DNA of 64,000 bases from Apteryx mantelli (taxonomy: Eukaryota > Chordata > Aves > Apterygiformes > Apterygidae), in NCBI RefSeq assembly GCF_036417845.1, contig NC_089985.1, positions 26,122,583-26,186,582 of the forward strand, written 5' to 3'. Each line of letters begins with the position of its first letter. Position 1 is the stretch's first letter. Positions 1 to 15,659 of the stretch are shown here, piece after piece. The notes below the pieces were generated by a model, which saw nothing but the letters and a program-made list of their open reading frames with translations, searched no databases and was not told the origin of the DNA. The translations under genes were made by a program, and so were the position numbers.

Positions 1-1213
1 AGTTGTAGTGTTGCCCTTTTCTGTTCTTACCATGTCTGTTATGCCAGCACTAGTGCCCATGTGACGGCACAGTAAACTGGATCAGGTAATTAATCTGGCT
101 GGAAAAAAAACTGTCAAATCAGTTTCCTGAACTGAATCCTCTCATGCAGCAGTGCAAGCGAAAGAGTGGGAATACCTAGCTGTGATGCAGAGGGGACTGC
201 ACCTTTGCACTTAAACTAGGTTCGGCTACCATGGATCTGCACCCTTTTTTTTAATTTTAATGTTATAACCAATGTGATGATGATGGTCTACTGCCAAAAG
301 CCTTTCTTTCTCCTCCTTTGTCCATGCTCTTTGGACCTTTTCATTAGCAACTGTGTGGCATCACATCCAGCATGACAGGATGTTTATTGATTGCTTAGTT
401 TTTGTTGGATTCCCTGAGGGGGACTGCAAGAACAGATTTTTACTTTGCTGTACTTAGTCAACTAGGTGAGGAAGTACAGGAAGGCTTTTGTTTCTTCTTT
501 AATTAAGAATTATTGGTGCTATCCCTAGCACAGTATGCTAGAGAGTATTTTGCTGCTTGTAGTAACCTGTCCTAAAGTGTCCATGTCTGTCTCTTTTTTT
601 TTTTCCAGCTTTTTCTCCACTTCTGTTTACTGAACCAGTAAATTTCTATAAAGCAAAAAGTCATTTTTATCTTTTATTTTTTAAATGCTGCTTTCACTGA
701 ATCTAATCTCAAGAAGCAGCAGGGTACCTGAAAATTTTCTTTAGGAAAAAGTTTTAACTGTTTCTTTCCATCTCTTCACATCTCTTTTTAACTAGAGGTT
801 TTTAAAAATCTTTTTTCTTTTTCTGAATCAAATGAGACAACTTTGTTATGTTGGGAAAAAATTATCTTCAGATAATTTTTGGCTAGTGTATATCTGACTT
901 CTTGTGTATTTCCATACAGTGAAAAATGCTGGCAAGGAAAATTGCCAATTTTGTAGTACTATATGAAATAAGATGTATTTTTTCATGTAAAAAGATACCA
1001 TTTGTGACTAATGAAAGAGGTAAGTAAATTCGATAATGGTCTAAAAATCATGGTGTTTTTTAGATAGGAGCACTGATAAAAATCTCTGCTAGTTAACATG
1101 GTGGCAGCTTTAAAAACTGTTTCATCAGCCTGTAGCAAAATCATATAGATTTCCAATATAGGCTTCTAATTAAATGGAAAGGTTGGCTAATTCTAGTTTG
1201 TTTTGTCTTCTAG
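1..1213 (+). other. BCL10: BCL10 intron 1, 3' portion
   Basis: This AT-rich stretch ends in a pyrimidine-rich tract and an AG acceptor at 1212-1213, immediately before the CARD exon. I found no open frame resembling the short N-terminal BCL10 exon, so that exon and the promoter should lie upstream of the window. Nothing else recognisable is seen. Confidence 0.75.
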
Positions 1214-1502
1214 GCTTTAGAAAGGATGCGTCCTTATTTGTGTGACAAAATTATAGCGGAGAGACACTTCGATTACCTACGTTCAAAGAAAATACTCACT
1301 AGAGAGGACACAGAAGAAATTTCTTCTCGATCTTCCAGTAGGAAAAAAACTGGAAAGTTGTTGGACTACTTAGCAGAAAACCCAAAGGGACTAGATGCTT
1401 TGATTGAATCTATCAGGCGAGAAAGAACACAAAACTTCCTGTTACAAAAGATAACTGATATAGTGTTGAAAGTCAAAAATGAAAAACTTGAAGCTCTCAA
1501 AG
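1214..1502 (+). CDS. BCL10: BCL10 coding exon 2 (CARD domain)
   Basis: BCL10 is the cytosolic adaptor that links CARMA/CARD proteins to MALT1 and drives NF-kB activation downstream of antigen and other receptors. This exon gives an uninterrupted 96-codon frame opening with ALERMRPYLCDKIIAERHFD. It contains the CARD landmarks KKILTREDTEEI, GKLLDYLAENPKGLDALI and RRERTQNFLLQKI, which match vertebrate BCL10 closely. The acceptor is the AG at 1212-1213. The donor is the GT at 1503-1504, leaving one base of a split Gly codon (phase 1) that is completed by the next exon. The exon enters in phase 0, so the M at 1226 is internal and is not a start codon. The open frame running past 1502 is intron read-through. 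The short N-terminal exon (about 19 residues in mammals) is not in the window. Confidence 0.96.
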
Positions 1503-2589
1503 GTGAGAAGTTTATACTGGTATCTTTTGTGATAGAAATTTTTATTTTGAGGAACTGCAAAATTAAACTCCCACAATTCTTTAATAGGTGTTTCTTAGGG
1601 ATTTTTTGCTTCTTCTAGTGTTTGGGACAACATTCTTGGAAACCTGCTTTGTAGGGCAAGCAAACATCACCAGTCTGGGTTTCAGATACCAGGGCATGTG
1701 TCCTGGCTTTGTCATCTTACTATTTGAACACATCATAAATAACAAATTATAAAAAAATACCATGAGTTATTACAATGGATAAGTCTGTTTCCACATTTCA
1801 GTTTTGCTTTCTATGAGATTCTAATGCAGAGCTCAAAATAGGTGGTTATCTTCCATCTTTCTTTTCTCTTGAAGCTATTTACTGCCGTGGCAGGATGCTC
1901 TGGTTTTGTTAAACTGTACATCTTAACAGAAGATAAGCCAGCAAATGCAAGCTGAGGGGAATTCTCATGAATGCCTTCAGTGCTAACACTTAAAATTAGA
2001 CTTTGTGAATATGTACATGTGTTGCTTCATGCAGACAGGCAGGCTTTGTTGATACAGAAAACTTAAGTCATTATCTGTACTTCTATTTTAAGGCAGATAA
2101 TGAAATTATAAGCCTTCTAAACAAAAAACCTTACTTCCCCTTCCACACATATCAAAAGAAAAATAAAAAAGGAAGAAGTGGGCTGAAATTTTCTCTAGCT
2201 TCAGGTATAACTGCCTTCAAATGCAGTCCACTCTGGATTAGAACCATGTAGCTGAAGCTTTTAAAAGTTTATTTGAAGAATACAGTGAGAAAAATCTATC
2301 AAAAGATAGGTCAAAGCTCAAAATTCCTAAAGCAAAATTAAATGCTAGTGCATCTGTGTCAGCTAGTCGCTGATATTCACTGGTATAGAGAAACTCATTC
2401 ACATCAGTGGACTGGACAACATGTATGTTTCTACTAAGTTGTCATAAACATTGGGATATAACATGCAAGATAAAGAGGATAGTCTGCTAAGAATACTAGG
2501 GAGTGATCTTTGATAATGTCTTACGGCCAGAACGCAGGTTTATGAGTGCATCATATTGCAATTAAATCTAGTCTCTGTTTCTGTCTTAG
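1503..2589 (+). other. BCL10: BCL10 intron 2
   Basis: GT-AG intron of about 1.1 kb between the CARD exon and the terminal exon. It opens with GTGAGAAG and ends with a pyrimidine-rich run and AG at 2588-2589. AT-rich, with no further feature seen. Confidence 0.9.
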
Positions 2590-2957
2590 GTCTAAGCTGC
2601 AGCACCTGTATGACCTCGTTGTATGGAGGAACAAATAATCTTTCTAGATCATATTCTGATGAGTCTAACTTTTTTGAAAAAACAAAAGACAAAGAATCTA
2701 CCCAGATGCATCATCCAGAAGAAGATTATAGTACTGCTGTATTTGTGTCTGCTGTCTCTCTTCGTTCAATGAATTTACCAATTGCAGAGATGGGAAATAC
2801 AGAGAATGCGGTTTTCTCAGGCCCCCTTCCAGGACCTGGAGATCCTGGTGCACCCCCTCTCCCGCCAGAACTCCAGTCAGAACAGCCAGAGCCTTGTACC
2901 AGTTCAAGTGACAATGTCTTTTTGCCTTTAAGGTCACGTTCTCTTCAATCACAGTGA
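2590..2957 (+). CDS. BCL10: BCL10 terminal coding exon (Ser/Thr-rich tail)
   Basis: This exon encodes the C-terminal half of BCL10, the flexible Ser/Thr-rich region after the CARD that carries MALT1-binding and phosphorylation sites in the mammalian protein. It enters in phase 1 (g|gt = Gly) and runs to TGA at 2955-2957. Together with the CARD exon it gives 218 residues. Adding the missing N-terminal exon gives roughly 237, close to the 233 of human BCL10. Recognisable stretches are TNNLSRSYSDESNF, GDPGAPPLPPEL and the C-terminal FLPLRSRSLQSQ. The segment between them is more diverged, as is usual for this tail. I see no frameshift or premature stop. The M at 2556 is in the intron and is not a start. 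Confidence 0.95.
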
Positions 2958-5225
2958 ACTTGAGTGACTTTGTTCATCCAAGGGGTACTGAAACTTTGTG
3001 TGATGTCTTATAAGGGTAAAAAATGTTTTCAAACTATTAATCTGCAAAATCAGAGAAATAACCCATGCTATTTACCAAAAAACCCAACTCCTGTAAAAAC
3101 AGTATAACTGGGTGACTCAGGTGACTCTGTAGCTGCTTGATTTTATGTTCTTTAGGGAGCTTTTTTTTAAAAAAAAAAAAAAAAAGTGGTACACCAGCAA
3201 CGGTTGCTTTTTTTTCAAACTAGCTTATTTAGGATTTCATATTTTAATGTTAGTTGCAGATATTTAAGCTGCAGTTATGGAACAGATTTTTTTTTTTTTC
3301 CTACAGTAACTTTTCCCTAATGTTTCTGTGACAAGTGGGTAGGAAAGATGCTTAGGAAAAGAACTTGAGTATTGAAAAATAACCTTCTGAACTTAAAGCT
3401 TAAACTCACTTCCTGAAAAGCTTAAACTCATTTGTCAAATTAAGTGTTTTATGAAGGATAAAGTCTGCCCTCCATGTAGGAGGTGAGGTGTGCAGCTCCC
3501 ATTGCAAAAGCTGAATCTGACCAAATCTGTAGCTATGCTTATTTGTAAGAAGTCTTTTAGTTTTCTGAACTTTGTTCTTTGTCCTAGTAGTAATTTGAAA
3601 GGCACTCAGTGTTGCAGTGATTTGAGTTAGTAAATATGCTTCCACAAGTTTTAGCATATTATTCTTGTATATTATTTAGAGATTTCTGATTTGAGATGCA
3701 CTTTAAATTTAAATTCACATTAATACTGGAAGAGAATGTAAACTGCTGTAACCACATCATGTGGACTGTAAGAAAATCTTACTGTATAATGCTATTAAGG
3801 AGCAAAGTGGGTATGCTTTGTCCCAGTAGATAAGTAGAGGAGGAGTCCTGTAGCAAGAAAGTATCCTTAACTGAAGGACTCCTGAAAATGTTGCACTTCA
3901 GATAGGCACTCTTCAAAGTGGGTAGACATGTTTACATTTCAAATTGTTTGGAGTCAAACACATTTTAAACTATTTCAACATGGGAAGGTTCTCATATTTC
4001 CTGACTTGGTATAACATGCTGTATTCCTCTCATACTCTCCTCTTAAGTTGTAATCTACTTTTTATGAAGCTGGCCTTAAATCATTTTAAAATTATTAGCC
4101 AAAGACACACTCTTACACAGAAATGTTTATAGGTAACTTTTGCATACTACATTTTAAAGTGATGTTTTCAGTATATCAAAAGTTAGGTTTGTATTTAAGG
4201 CTTTAAATTTGTCTCATACAGCACTATAGCCATTTTATTCCACTCAACTTCAAGCCAGATAATATTTCTAAACTGTGTTCTCCTTTTCTGGAGGCAGAGT
4301 CTCTGCAAGACCACAATATAGTATCTCAGTGTTTTTGTCATATTCATTCTGGTTTTGGAAGTAGATTCAAATAAACTGCAATGTTTAACTACAGTCCAAC
4401 TTTAATATATGAATAGCTTACATTTGGTAAAAATGTGGGCTTCTGTATAGTGTTTATAAAATACTTGTTTTTCTTGTGTACATCTAAGGTGACAGACCAT
4501 CAGGATGGTAAAAATGCCTCTAAACTGCTTTGGTTCAGAAGGCGCTCTGGGAGTTAGGTGCCTAAATACAAGCAAAAGTCTTGCTCTCTATCATGAAGGT
4601 TAAGGGTTTGTTAAATGCCTATCTCCTATAAACTTGAACTGTAGTTGCACATACTCAGGATATTTGGGGGGGAAAAAAAAAGAAAAAAAAATTATCACTA
4701 AATGTTCCTTCTATCACTGCAACTGCTTTAAGAGCTATGCTTGTATTCCCAAACCTATTTTACTACCTTGTTAGAAGCTTAAGTTTGGGTCCCTTCACTG
4801 CTGTCAGCCTTTGATTCCTTTCCAGCCAATGGACACATCAACTTCCCTTTTAAGTGTATTTTTAACTCAGTTTTAGAAAAGCATTCAGGAGTTTGCATGA
4901 GAGTCTGCTCGGTGTTTACTTGAGCTTCTTGGATCTTTACAAATGGAGGGAAGAGAGAGAGCAAGCTTGGCCCTAACTAAAAAAGTTCATCAGCTTAAGC
5001 CAAGCACTGTCTTACAGCTGTAAATCAAAAGGTGTAATGTGTGCTGCCTACCACACTGCACAGTGTGCAGCAGGCCTTCCTGTACAGGGATCACTCCTGC
5101 AGTGGAGCCTATTAACCTGAGATTTTAAATGAATGTATAATCTTACCAAATGTTTGTAACATGCATTTTTTTAATTTGTGAAATATTTTTGTCACAACTT
5201 TTGAAATAAAATTTTTTTTTTTTTT
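2958..5225 (+). other. BCL10: BCL10 3' UTR (predicted)
   Basis: About 2.2 kb of AT-rich non-coding sequence between the BCL10 stop and a strong polyadenylation signal, similar in size to the roughly 2 kb mammalian 3' UTR. It contains a T8/A17 block at 3161-3185, a possible internal AATAAA at 4370-4375 and a hairpin-forming segment at 5042-5072. The extent is inferred from the poly(A) signal, not from transcript data. Confidence 0.7.
5205..5210 (+). terminator. BCL10: BCL10 polyadenylation signal AATAAA
   Basis: Canonical AATAAA followed at once by a T-run of about 16 and then GT-rich sequence from 5247 onward, the classical arrangement of a cleavage site. It is the last AATAAA before the intergenic gap. 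The one at 4370-4375 could serve a shorter isoform. Confidence 0.75.
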
Positions 5226-5229
5226 TGCA

Positions 5230-6927
<1,698 letters not shown>

Positions 6928-6930
6928 TGA

Positions 6931-9129
<2,199 letters not shown>

Positions 9130-9212
9130 ATGATGAAAAAGATGATGAGCCAGCTTCTGCTAAGAGACGTAAACTAGACTCTGGGGAGCAGATAAAGAGG
9201 AAGAAGCTATGA
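9130..9212 (+). CDS. C1orf52: C1orf52 homolog, terminal coding exon
   Basis: A short exon too small for ordinary frame calling. The acceptor is TTTAAAG at 9123-9129 and entry is in phase 1 (g|at = Asp). It encodes DDEKDDEPASAKRRKLDSGE followed by QIKRKKL and TGA at 9210-9212. The acidic-to-basic switch, with Lys/Arg clusters that could act as a nuclear localisation signal, corresponds to the human tail, which also ends in a lysine cluster. The combined frame of the three exons is exactly divisible by three. Confidence 0.93.
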
Positions 9213-9690
9213 GCAGGGCATGCTGCATTTGGCCAAAATGAGAATTTCAGTGAACTTGGATTCTGCTGCTGGAAGGGGAAACAAACACGTTTACCAACTT
9301 TCTCTCTCCTGTCGGGTAGGGAATTTTATTTCTGTAGTATGCTTGCTTTTTGGAAAGCACAAAATTAAATGGACAGTGTTGTGATAGAAACTGGTCTACT
9401 GAAAAAAACCTTAAACCTGTTTATTTAAAAAAGGTCTCTTGAAACATTGCGATGGATACTTGTGCTCATGCAGGTTATAGGGCTTTGTGGTATTTTCTTT
9501 ATCAACAAACCTGGTAACTTGTGGTATGAGCTTTTCTTGGCTGACTTTTGCATTGTGTCAAACCTTTTATAAAGGAGCATATTATAAAGATTCTTTAAGT
9601 ATTGTACTGTGATATGTTTGAATAATGCTGTTTTGAAATTTATGTAAAGACTGTAAATATGTCACTGGAATAAAATTACATTTGAAAACA
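9213..9690 (+). other. C1orf52: C1orf52 3' UTR
   Basis: AT-rich non-coding sequence after the stop codon, ending shortly after a canonical AATAAA at 9669-9674. Its extent is inferred from that signal only. Confidence 0.7.
9669..9674 (+). terminator. C1orf52: C1orf52 polyadenylation signal AATAAA
   Basis: First canonical AATAAA downstream of the C1orf52 stop codon, about 460 bases after it. Cleavage is expected near 9690. Confidence 0.75.
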
Positions 9691-9699
9691 TTTGCAGTA

Positions 9700-12600
9700 G
9701 AACTATTGCATTGCATGCTTAATGAATTCTTTACTGTACGTATTTCAGTGATGCATTTCTAACGACTCGACAGATTCTACAACTACAAACTGAAAAAATG
9801 GACTTACAAATGGAGTTTAATATTTGATAATTAGTTTTGATGTTATGTGGTCTGCATCAGCGAAGCATGAGACTAAATGATACAAGAAGAATTGGAGCAC
9901 TTACAGTATTCTTCCTAAAATTGAAAATAGCAGCAAAATATTTACTTGAAAAAAAAATTACAACAAAGCTGTGACACAGTCTTTACTGCCAAATTGTTTT
10001 TACTTCAGTAAAAATTTACTTAAGTACTTGGTCTTTTCTTGAAGTGTTATAGCCAGCATATGTTGCATTTATGATATGCTGTTGGGCTTTTGGGTCTGTA
10101 TATGAAAAAATACCAGCAGAATTGGGGGAAGGGGGAGATATTTTGAAATGAAAGCTTTTGTTCCTTAGGAAATCCACTTTGACAACTAGACAACACACTT
10201 TTTTTATTCTCTTCCTGTCTTGGAGTAGCTTTCAGTTGGCAGAACAGATGCTTAACATAGAGCATTCTGTATGGATATATTCCAACATAATGTTAAAAAA
10301 AAAAAAGTAATTTTTTTATAAATTCTTTCAAACCTCAAAATAGAAAAATATATTCATCGTTAGTGAGTATATGAAGACAGCAACAAGTTTTGCAATTCTA
10401 GCCTTGACAGTGCAATAATGCTTCTCTTGTTCCTTCTGTACCTGCAGACTCTACAACCGCACCTTGCTGATTTCTCCCCTGTCAGGCCACTTCCATGATA
10501 TATTCCCCACTTTCCTGTTCTGCTGGTTTGGAAAGCATTCAAACAACGGTAGTTGTACACAGCTAAGGGTGCCCCAAGCACAAGATCTCTTTCTTCTAGC
10601 ACAAACCCAAATATCTAACACCTTCATCATAGCGAGCCCCAAGACTAGGGGGATGTCATAGGCAAAGCTGATGAAGTTCGGTGCCAAATCTGTTAACAGT
10701 CTCTTGAAATGTTCCTTCAGGTTAATGCCAGGACCAGAATAAGTGGCCCTCTAGGTTGCAGGGGGAAACCTCTCACTGCCTTAATAATGATCCTGCTTAG
10801 TTCCAGGTGGAATCAAGACCTCTTCATAGCAGTCATATTTCTCTGTTGCTGAAGCAGACGTTTTCCTAGGTGGAAAGCAGTGTGTAGATGACAATTTAAG
10901 AACTGTGGAGGGCTGCCTTTTTTTTGGTTGAGAGACTATAAATGCCCGTGCTTCAATTTTGTCTAGACTGCCAGAGTAAAATTCTCCCTGGTTCTAGTAA
11001 TTGTGTATGATAGTAATGAGTAATGGTGTTCTCTTAAAGGACTAGCTGTCTCAGTGCATGCAGCCTAATAGCATCCTCTTCAGGAAGTGGGTTGTCGTCA
11101 GCTACTGGTGTAGCTCCTCTCTAGGTCCTGTTTGTTTGAGATCAAATGGTTCCTCTAAGCTTCGCCTAGAGGAAAAGGAAGAATGTTTTTCCCAGAGTGT
11201 TGAACGTGAAGTCTCTGAAGGAGAAGGCTCACTCCAGTCAATTTTTTCTGTATCTGTAGAACTAATATTGCTAGGGTGAGGGTGCTAATCTTCAGGGAAC
11301 GTGGTAGAAGACAAAGACTGCTTATACTTCTTTGTCAACAGGAATGCATTTATACTGTAGCTAACAGAGAGCTGAGGGAAGGGAGCAATAGCAAGCTCCT
11401 CTTCCATTATGAAAATTGGATACTAGGTTGGTTTCTCAGGTATTTTGCTTTCGTCCAGTCAGCAAATTGCAGATCACCTAATGTCTAACAAGACGCTTTT
11501 GAGAAATCTGCCTCTACTACCAAGTATGGACAGAGCTTATTCCAGGTTTACATGGGATGAATGGTAAGGATTCTTGAAACTTGAGGGGCTCAACGTGGAG
11601 TGCAAGGTTCAATGGACTGTCTAATTCTCAAGTCTCGTAATAGTACGCCTGTTTGCTACTGAAGTGCTGCTTGAAGAGCTTTACAGCTGAAGGCTAGTGT
11701 CGGCAGCTCTGGAAATAGGATGCATTCCCACGATTGCCATGACCAGGGAGGCTTTTGTCCTTGTATTGTTTGCTCTGCTATTCTGTGTGGCAGCTCTGGA
11801 AGTTACCATGCTAATGACTCCTTTTGTTTTCAGATAATATGATATATGTGGTATCCAGTCATCTTGAAGTTAACACCATCTGATACTCAGTTTCCAAGGA
11901 GAAAAGTAGCATGTCTAATCTGAGAGAAGAATGATTAATTGTATTATTTACAGGTTGAGGAAAAGTGCATTGTAAGCAGCAATCGTGGCAGCTTCCCCAT
12001 ACAGGATAAATGGTGAAAGCAATTATGCTTCTTTTTTTAAATAAGGCATCTGAAACAACTGCAGGCTTTGTGAAAGCCTGTCTGAGGCTGAGTTGCTTTG
12101 CTGGATGGGTTTTGTTGCTGGATGTTTTTTTTGACAGAGCTGTTTCAGTGGGTAGGAGAAGATGATGAGAGAAATGCTAGTGGTGTGGCCCTGAGAGAAA
12201 GCAAAATGTTTCAAATAGCATCTGCATTTTTTTGTAAGTAAATGAGGTTGCATAAAAGAAATGTTTTGCTTGTGCCATCAGTGACTTCTAAATACAAACA
12301 GCTACAGAACTACCACTAGTGGAGAAGTGGTAAGGTCTCAAAGGGAAATTATGATATAAGAAAAGAATGAGAGGCATTTGGAGGTAAAAATCTGTGGGGC
12401 TAGAGCAGAGAATGCTTTTCTCATGTGTAGTTGCTAGGATTGCACTAGGCCTTGTAGTCTGAGAGGTCCTAGCACTCTTTGGCACTGCACAGTTATGGTG
12501 CAGCCTCTTCTCTGCCAGGAGACGTGTGCTGCTGAACGTGTAACTGCTCATCAGTTTGTCTCATCTAGCCTCAGCCCTCCAGCACTGAATTTGGTAAGTA

Positions 12601-13840
12601 GATAACCAGCAGCTGAACTGTCATGGATATGAAGCTTCTCCCAAAATAAGTGAAACAGGAAAGCTTGGCCAACTTTGGTTTCTAATGGAGAGCAATTGCA
12701 GCTGAGCTATCTCCTTAAGAAGAAAGTCTTAAGGAGAGTAGTGGTTACAGAGTGATACAGAAGTCTTCTGCCTGCAGATGTGACTGTGTGAGAGGGCAAC
12801 TTAGGATATTTGCAGTATTCCTTGTTTGCAATTCCTGATGGCCCACTGTGGAGAGAAAATGGCTGGAAAGATGGAGAAAAAGTTTCTAGAAATCAGATTT
12901 CCTAGTATGGTACTTCAGGGCGGCAGGGAGGCAGGTATCTATATCCGGTACTAAGAGGCTGTTTGAAAGCAGCTGAATTGAGCTAGGTAGAAAATAGCTA
13001 AGAGCCAGGAGAAGAATAAAAGGAGAGGAAGCCTATTGAATTTGCTGGGGATCTCTGAGGTCTTATTCAGATATAATAAAAAGCTTCTAAGATAAATTGA
13101 CAATAGATTAAATTATAAATAGTCATCTGGAGTTGGGCTTCTAGATGAAGATCAGTGATAAAGTGTCCATGGTATTCCTGGAAGTGAAGCAGTAAAATTA
13201 CCAGGCATGGTTCAAGTTCCTCAGTAATTCACTATAGAAGGAAGTAGCCACTATCAGGAAAGATATGTTCCCAATAAGCCTTGCAGTTACAGGAGTGCAT
13301 CTAATACGTAAAATAGAAAAGAGGATTCTAATTTCTGTGTCCTTTTTGAATGATTAGGAGAAGTGATGCTGATTTACAAAACAAGAAGAATTGATGATGG
13401 TGGAGTACTTAAAGGAAGCAGATCAGTTAAACATGAAGAAATGAGCAATAAGGAGAAGATTTTTCTGATTTGTTTCAGAAGTAGTAGAGGGAAAGACATG
13501 AAGCTAAGGACAAAGCTTGATGGAACAAAGAACAGCCTTGCAGGTTTTCTTTATGTTTGGGCAGCTCATAATGAGACTTTGGCTGCCCGGTACAACAGGA
13601 TCTGTGAAACGCATGAGTGAACTTAAACTGATAGATGTTCAAAAACAAATCTAACTGGAAAAGAGTTTATCCTGAATTGACTCTCAACAGGAGACAGTGA
13701 CAGGGAACATACACCCCCATCCACAAATGGAGAAGATTGGCTTAAAAACTTAGGCCTTTTGTTAACTCATGTTGCACTATTTTTATGATGAATCAGACAT
13801 GATGATGTTCATGATGGGTAGCAGAAAAACAGATAGCAGG
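9700..13840. other. Intergenic, no gene identified
   Basis: About 4 kb of ordinary AT-leaning DNA. The open frames are short, lack splice context and translate to nothing I recognise. The only structural item noted is a perfect 11-bp inverted repeat at 12710-12737. The 3' part, from about 13360, may belong to the gypsy remnant that follows, but I cannot align it to gag or protease. Confidence 0.6.
12710..12737. repeat. Perfect 11-bp inverted repeat, 6-nt loop
   Basis: Arms TCTCCTTAAGA and TCTTAAGGAGA are exact reverse complements separated by AGAAAG. No function is known to me. It could form a small hairpin if transcribed. Confidence 0.6.
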
Positions 13841-13884
13841 AAAAATGCCCTACAAGTTAAATCTGAGAAAATTCTCTAAAAAAA

Positions 13885-14470
13885 TTTGTCAAGGGTGGGA
13901 AAACAGTGACTGGCAGGCAATTAATTGCAATGAACACATTGTGTTGCCTCCAGATGCTGACATAATAGCAGCTACATAAAGTAGATTTCCAAGAAAGGCA
14001 GGATGGTGTGGAAACAAAATTCTCATCAGAATAAAACTACAGCTGTTTAGGATAATGGCTTTCATGGCAGGCAATGCTTTGTCTGAGAAATGCTAATGGA
14101 GAGATTGTTGCAAGGCATCCCTCTGTTAGCCTGCTTGTTATTCCTTTGCACTAGCTTGATGCATACTAACACCATTGAAGAACTGATTCATTTACAAATG
14201 GTTTGTGATAAGCTTGAGGCTGCCAATCTGAAACTGAAGCCAGGGAAATGCAGCATGTTCCACAAAGAGTAATTTATCTTGAACCTGTAATCAGTGAAGG
14301 AGGAGGAATTTTTATCAACAGAGAGAAATAGAAGCTGTGTGGAGCTGGCTGACTCCTTACTTTCTCTGATGACAGAAAGCTCATTTACTAGTTTGCTAAT
14401 GTTGCAAAATCACGGCAGAATTTGGATGGAAAGAGGTAATGCTTTCAGTCACCAGCAGGATACAATTTGG
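13885..14470 (+). pseudogene. Gypsy reverse transcriptase remnant
   Basis: From 13885 one frame reads FVKGGK, then RQLIAMN, then HKVDFQ, matching the gypsy RT order VKKKDGS, DYRxLN and GYxQVDF. Near 14050 MAFMAGNA corresponds to MPFGLxNAP. MERLLQGIP (14096-14122) leads to the position of the catalytic YLDD box, which has decayed. TIEELIHLQ and ANLKLKPGKC follow, then, after a one-base frame change at 14269, VIYLEPVISEGGI (family VxYLGHxVSxEGI). FANVAKS at 14392 matches the RT connection region. Several stops are present and the catalytic aspartates are lost. Confidence 0.82.
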
Positions 14471-14513
14471 AATTTTTTTCATGCTTGAAAGACTCTTGTG
14501 ACTGTTTCTGTCT

Positions 14514-14880
14514 GAGCTTGCTGATTTTTCCAAAACCCTTTGAATATTGGACACAGATGTTTGTGCTTTTGATTTCTGTGTGAGTTTGACGTGAGAACAA
14601 TGTAGGACTGTCTTAAAAGGGTGCTAGCTGATTGTAGCTAAAGTATGAGTTCTTCAAAGATAAATTACTGTACTGCTTGAAAGGGACTCTTGGCAATGGC
14701 TAAAGATGTGCAGCATTTTCATTTTGAGAGAAAATACTCAAGCACATCTCTACAATTACTCTCTAGACTGAAAAACTCTGAAGGGTAGCTTCCCAAATGC
14801 TGGAAAAATTGCAGCACCGTGATTTCTTAGACCCAAACAGGCCGGGGCACAAGTGTGGTAATACTGCATGCCTTGCATAG
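14514..14880 (+). pseudogene. Gypsy RNase H remnant
   Basis: ELADFSKTL followed by ILDTD at 14544-14558 matches the start of gypsy RNase H (LxFPDFSKPFILDTDAS). In another frame, NYCTA, a stop and KGLLAMAKDVQHF (14663-14719) match the NYxxTxKELLAVVxAxxHF block. Finally 14782-14880 is an open 32-codon stretch containing LEKLQHRDF and RPGHKCGNTACLA, the degenerate form of RPGxxHxNADALSR. Three frames are used across 370 bases, so it is non-functional. Confidence 0.83.
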
Positions 14881-15351
14881 GTGAGCTTGTTGAGAGGCTA
14901 ATTGCTCTAACTACAGGTGGAAATGACTGCCCAAGTGTGGTCAGGAAGAGATGTCCATCTCCTCTCTTTATAATTCACAAGAGGGCAAATGTTACAGACT
15001 AAAAGTTTTGCAAAGAGAAGACTAGAATGGGATGTGTTTGGAAAACCCCTTAGCAAATGCAGTCACTGTATTAAAGAATATGATGTTCCATTGTTGCCAA
15101 AGGTTTCTAGTTGCATTGTCTAAGGTAAAGTTTAAAGATGATGCAACAAGAGGTAGAGCTTAGCTGCTAGTTCTGGGAGTTTGTCAGAATTTCAAGATTG
15201 AAACAAAAGTAGAATTTCTGTAGAGCGCAAGACTGGCAAAATGCAGAAAAAATGCTGAAAGAAGTACTGTGTTTTCATTGCAAAGAGGGCTTCCAATGGG
15301 ACAGAACGGTCATTGGAATCTCACTGAATGATTCTTTCCTCGAGAAAAACT

Positions 15352-15640
15352 TTTGTGGTAGCAATGGACTGTTTTATAAAAGCTTCAAAGTCATACAGTT
15401 AGGAACCAAAAAGCAATGGGAATAACTGAGGAACAGAAATTCTAGTAAGCCAGTTCTTCATGTTTGGAGGCTCTGAGGTATTACAAATTGAAGGGAGTAA
15501 CCTTGTATGCATAGGAGTCTGCAGAGTTTGTTATTGACAGAAATGTTGGAAGATTGATTGAAAGGTAGAGAAGCACCAAAGAGGTTGGACCGGGTTTATG
15601 CTTCTGGTTCCTTTGAACTACTTTCTTCAGGTTACTTCTG
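15352..15640 (+). pseudogene. Gypsy integrase core remnant
   Basis: A single reading frame, broken by several stops, gives VVAMDCFIK (15355-15381; family VAMDYFTKW, containing the first catalytic Asp), SQFFMFGGSEVLQIEGSNLV (15448-15507; family FFxRFGVPExLHSDQGxNF) and VEKHQRGW (15565-15588; family KHQxDWDxxLPL). The second catalytic Asp is replaced within IEGSN and stops interrupt the core, so it is inactive. Upstream traces (KDDATRGRA near 15137, family HDxxxxGHxG) fit the integrase zinc-binding region but are weak. Confidence 0.8.
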
Positions 15641-15659
15641 AAAAATCAGGAATTTGAGG

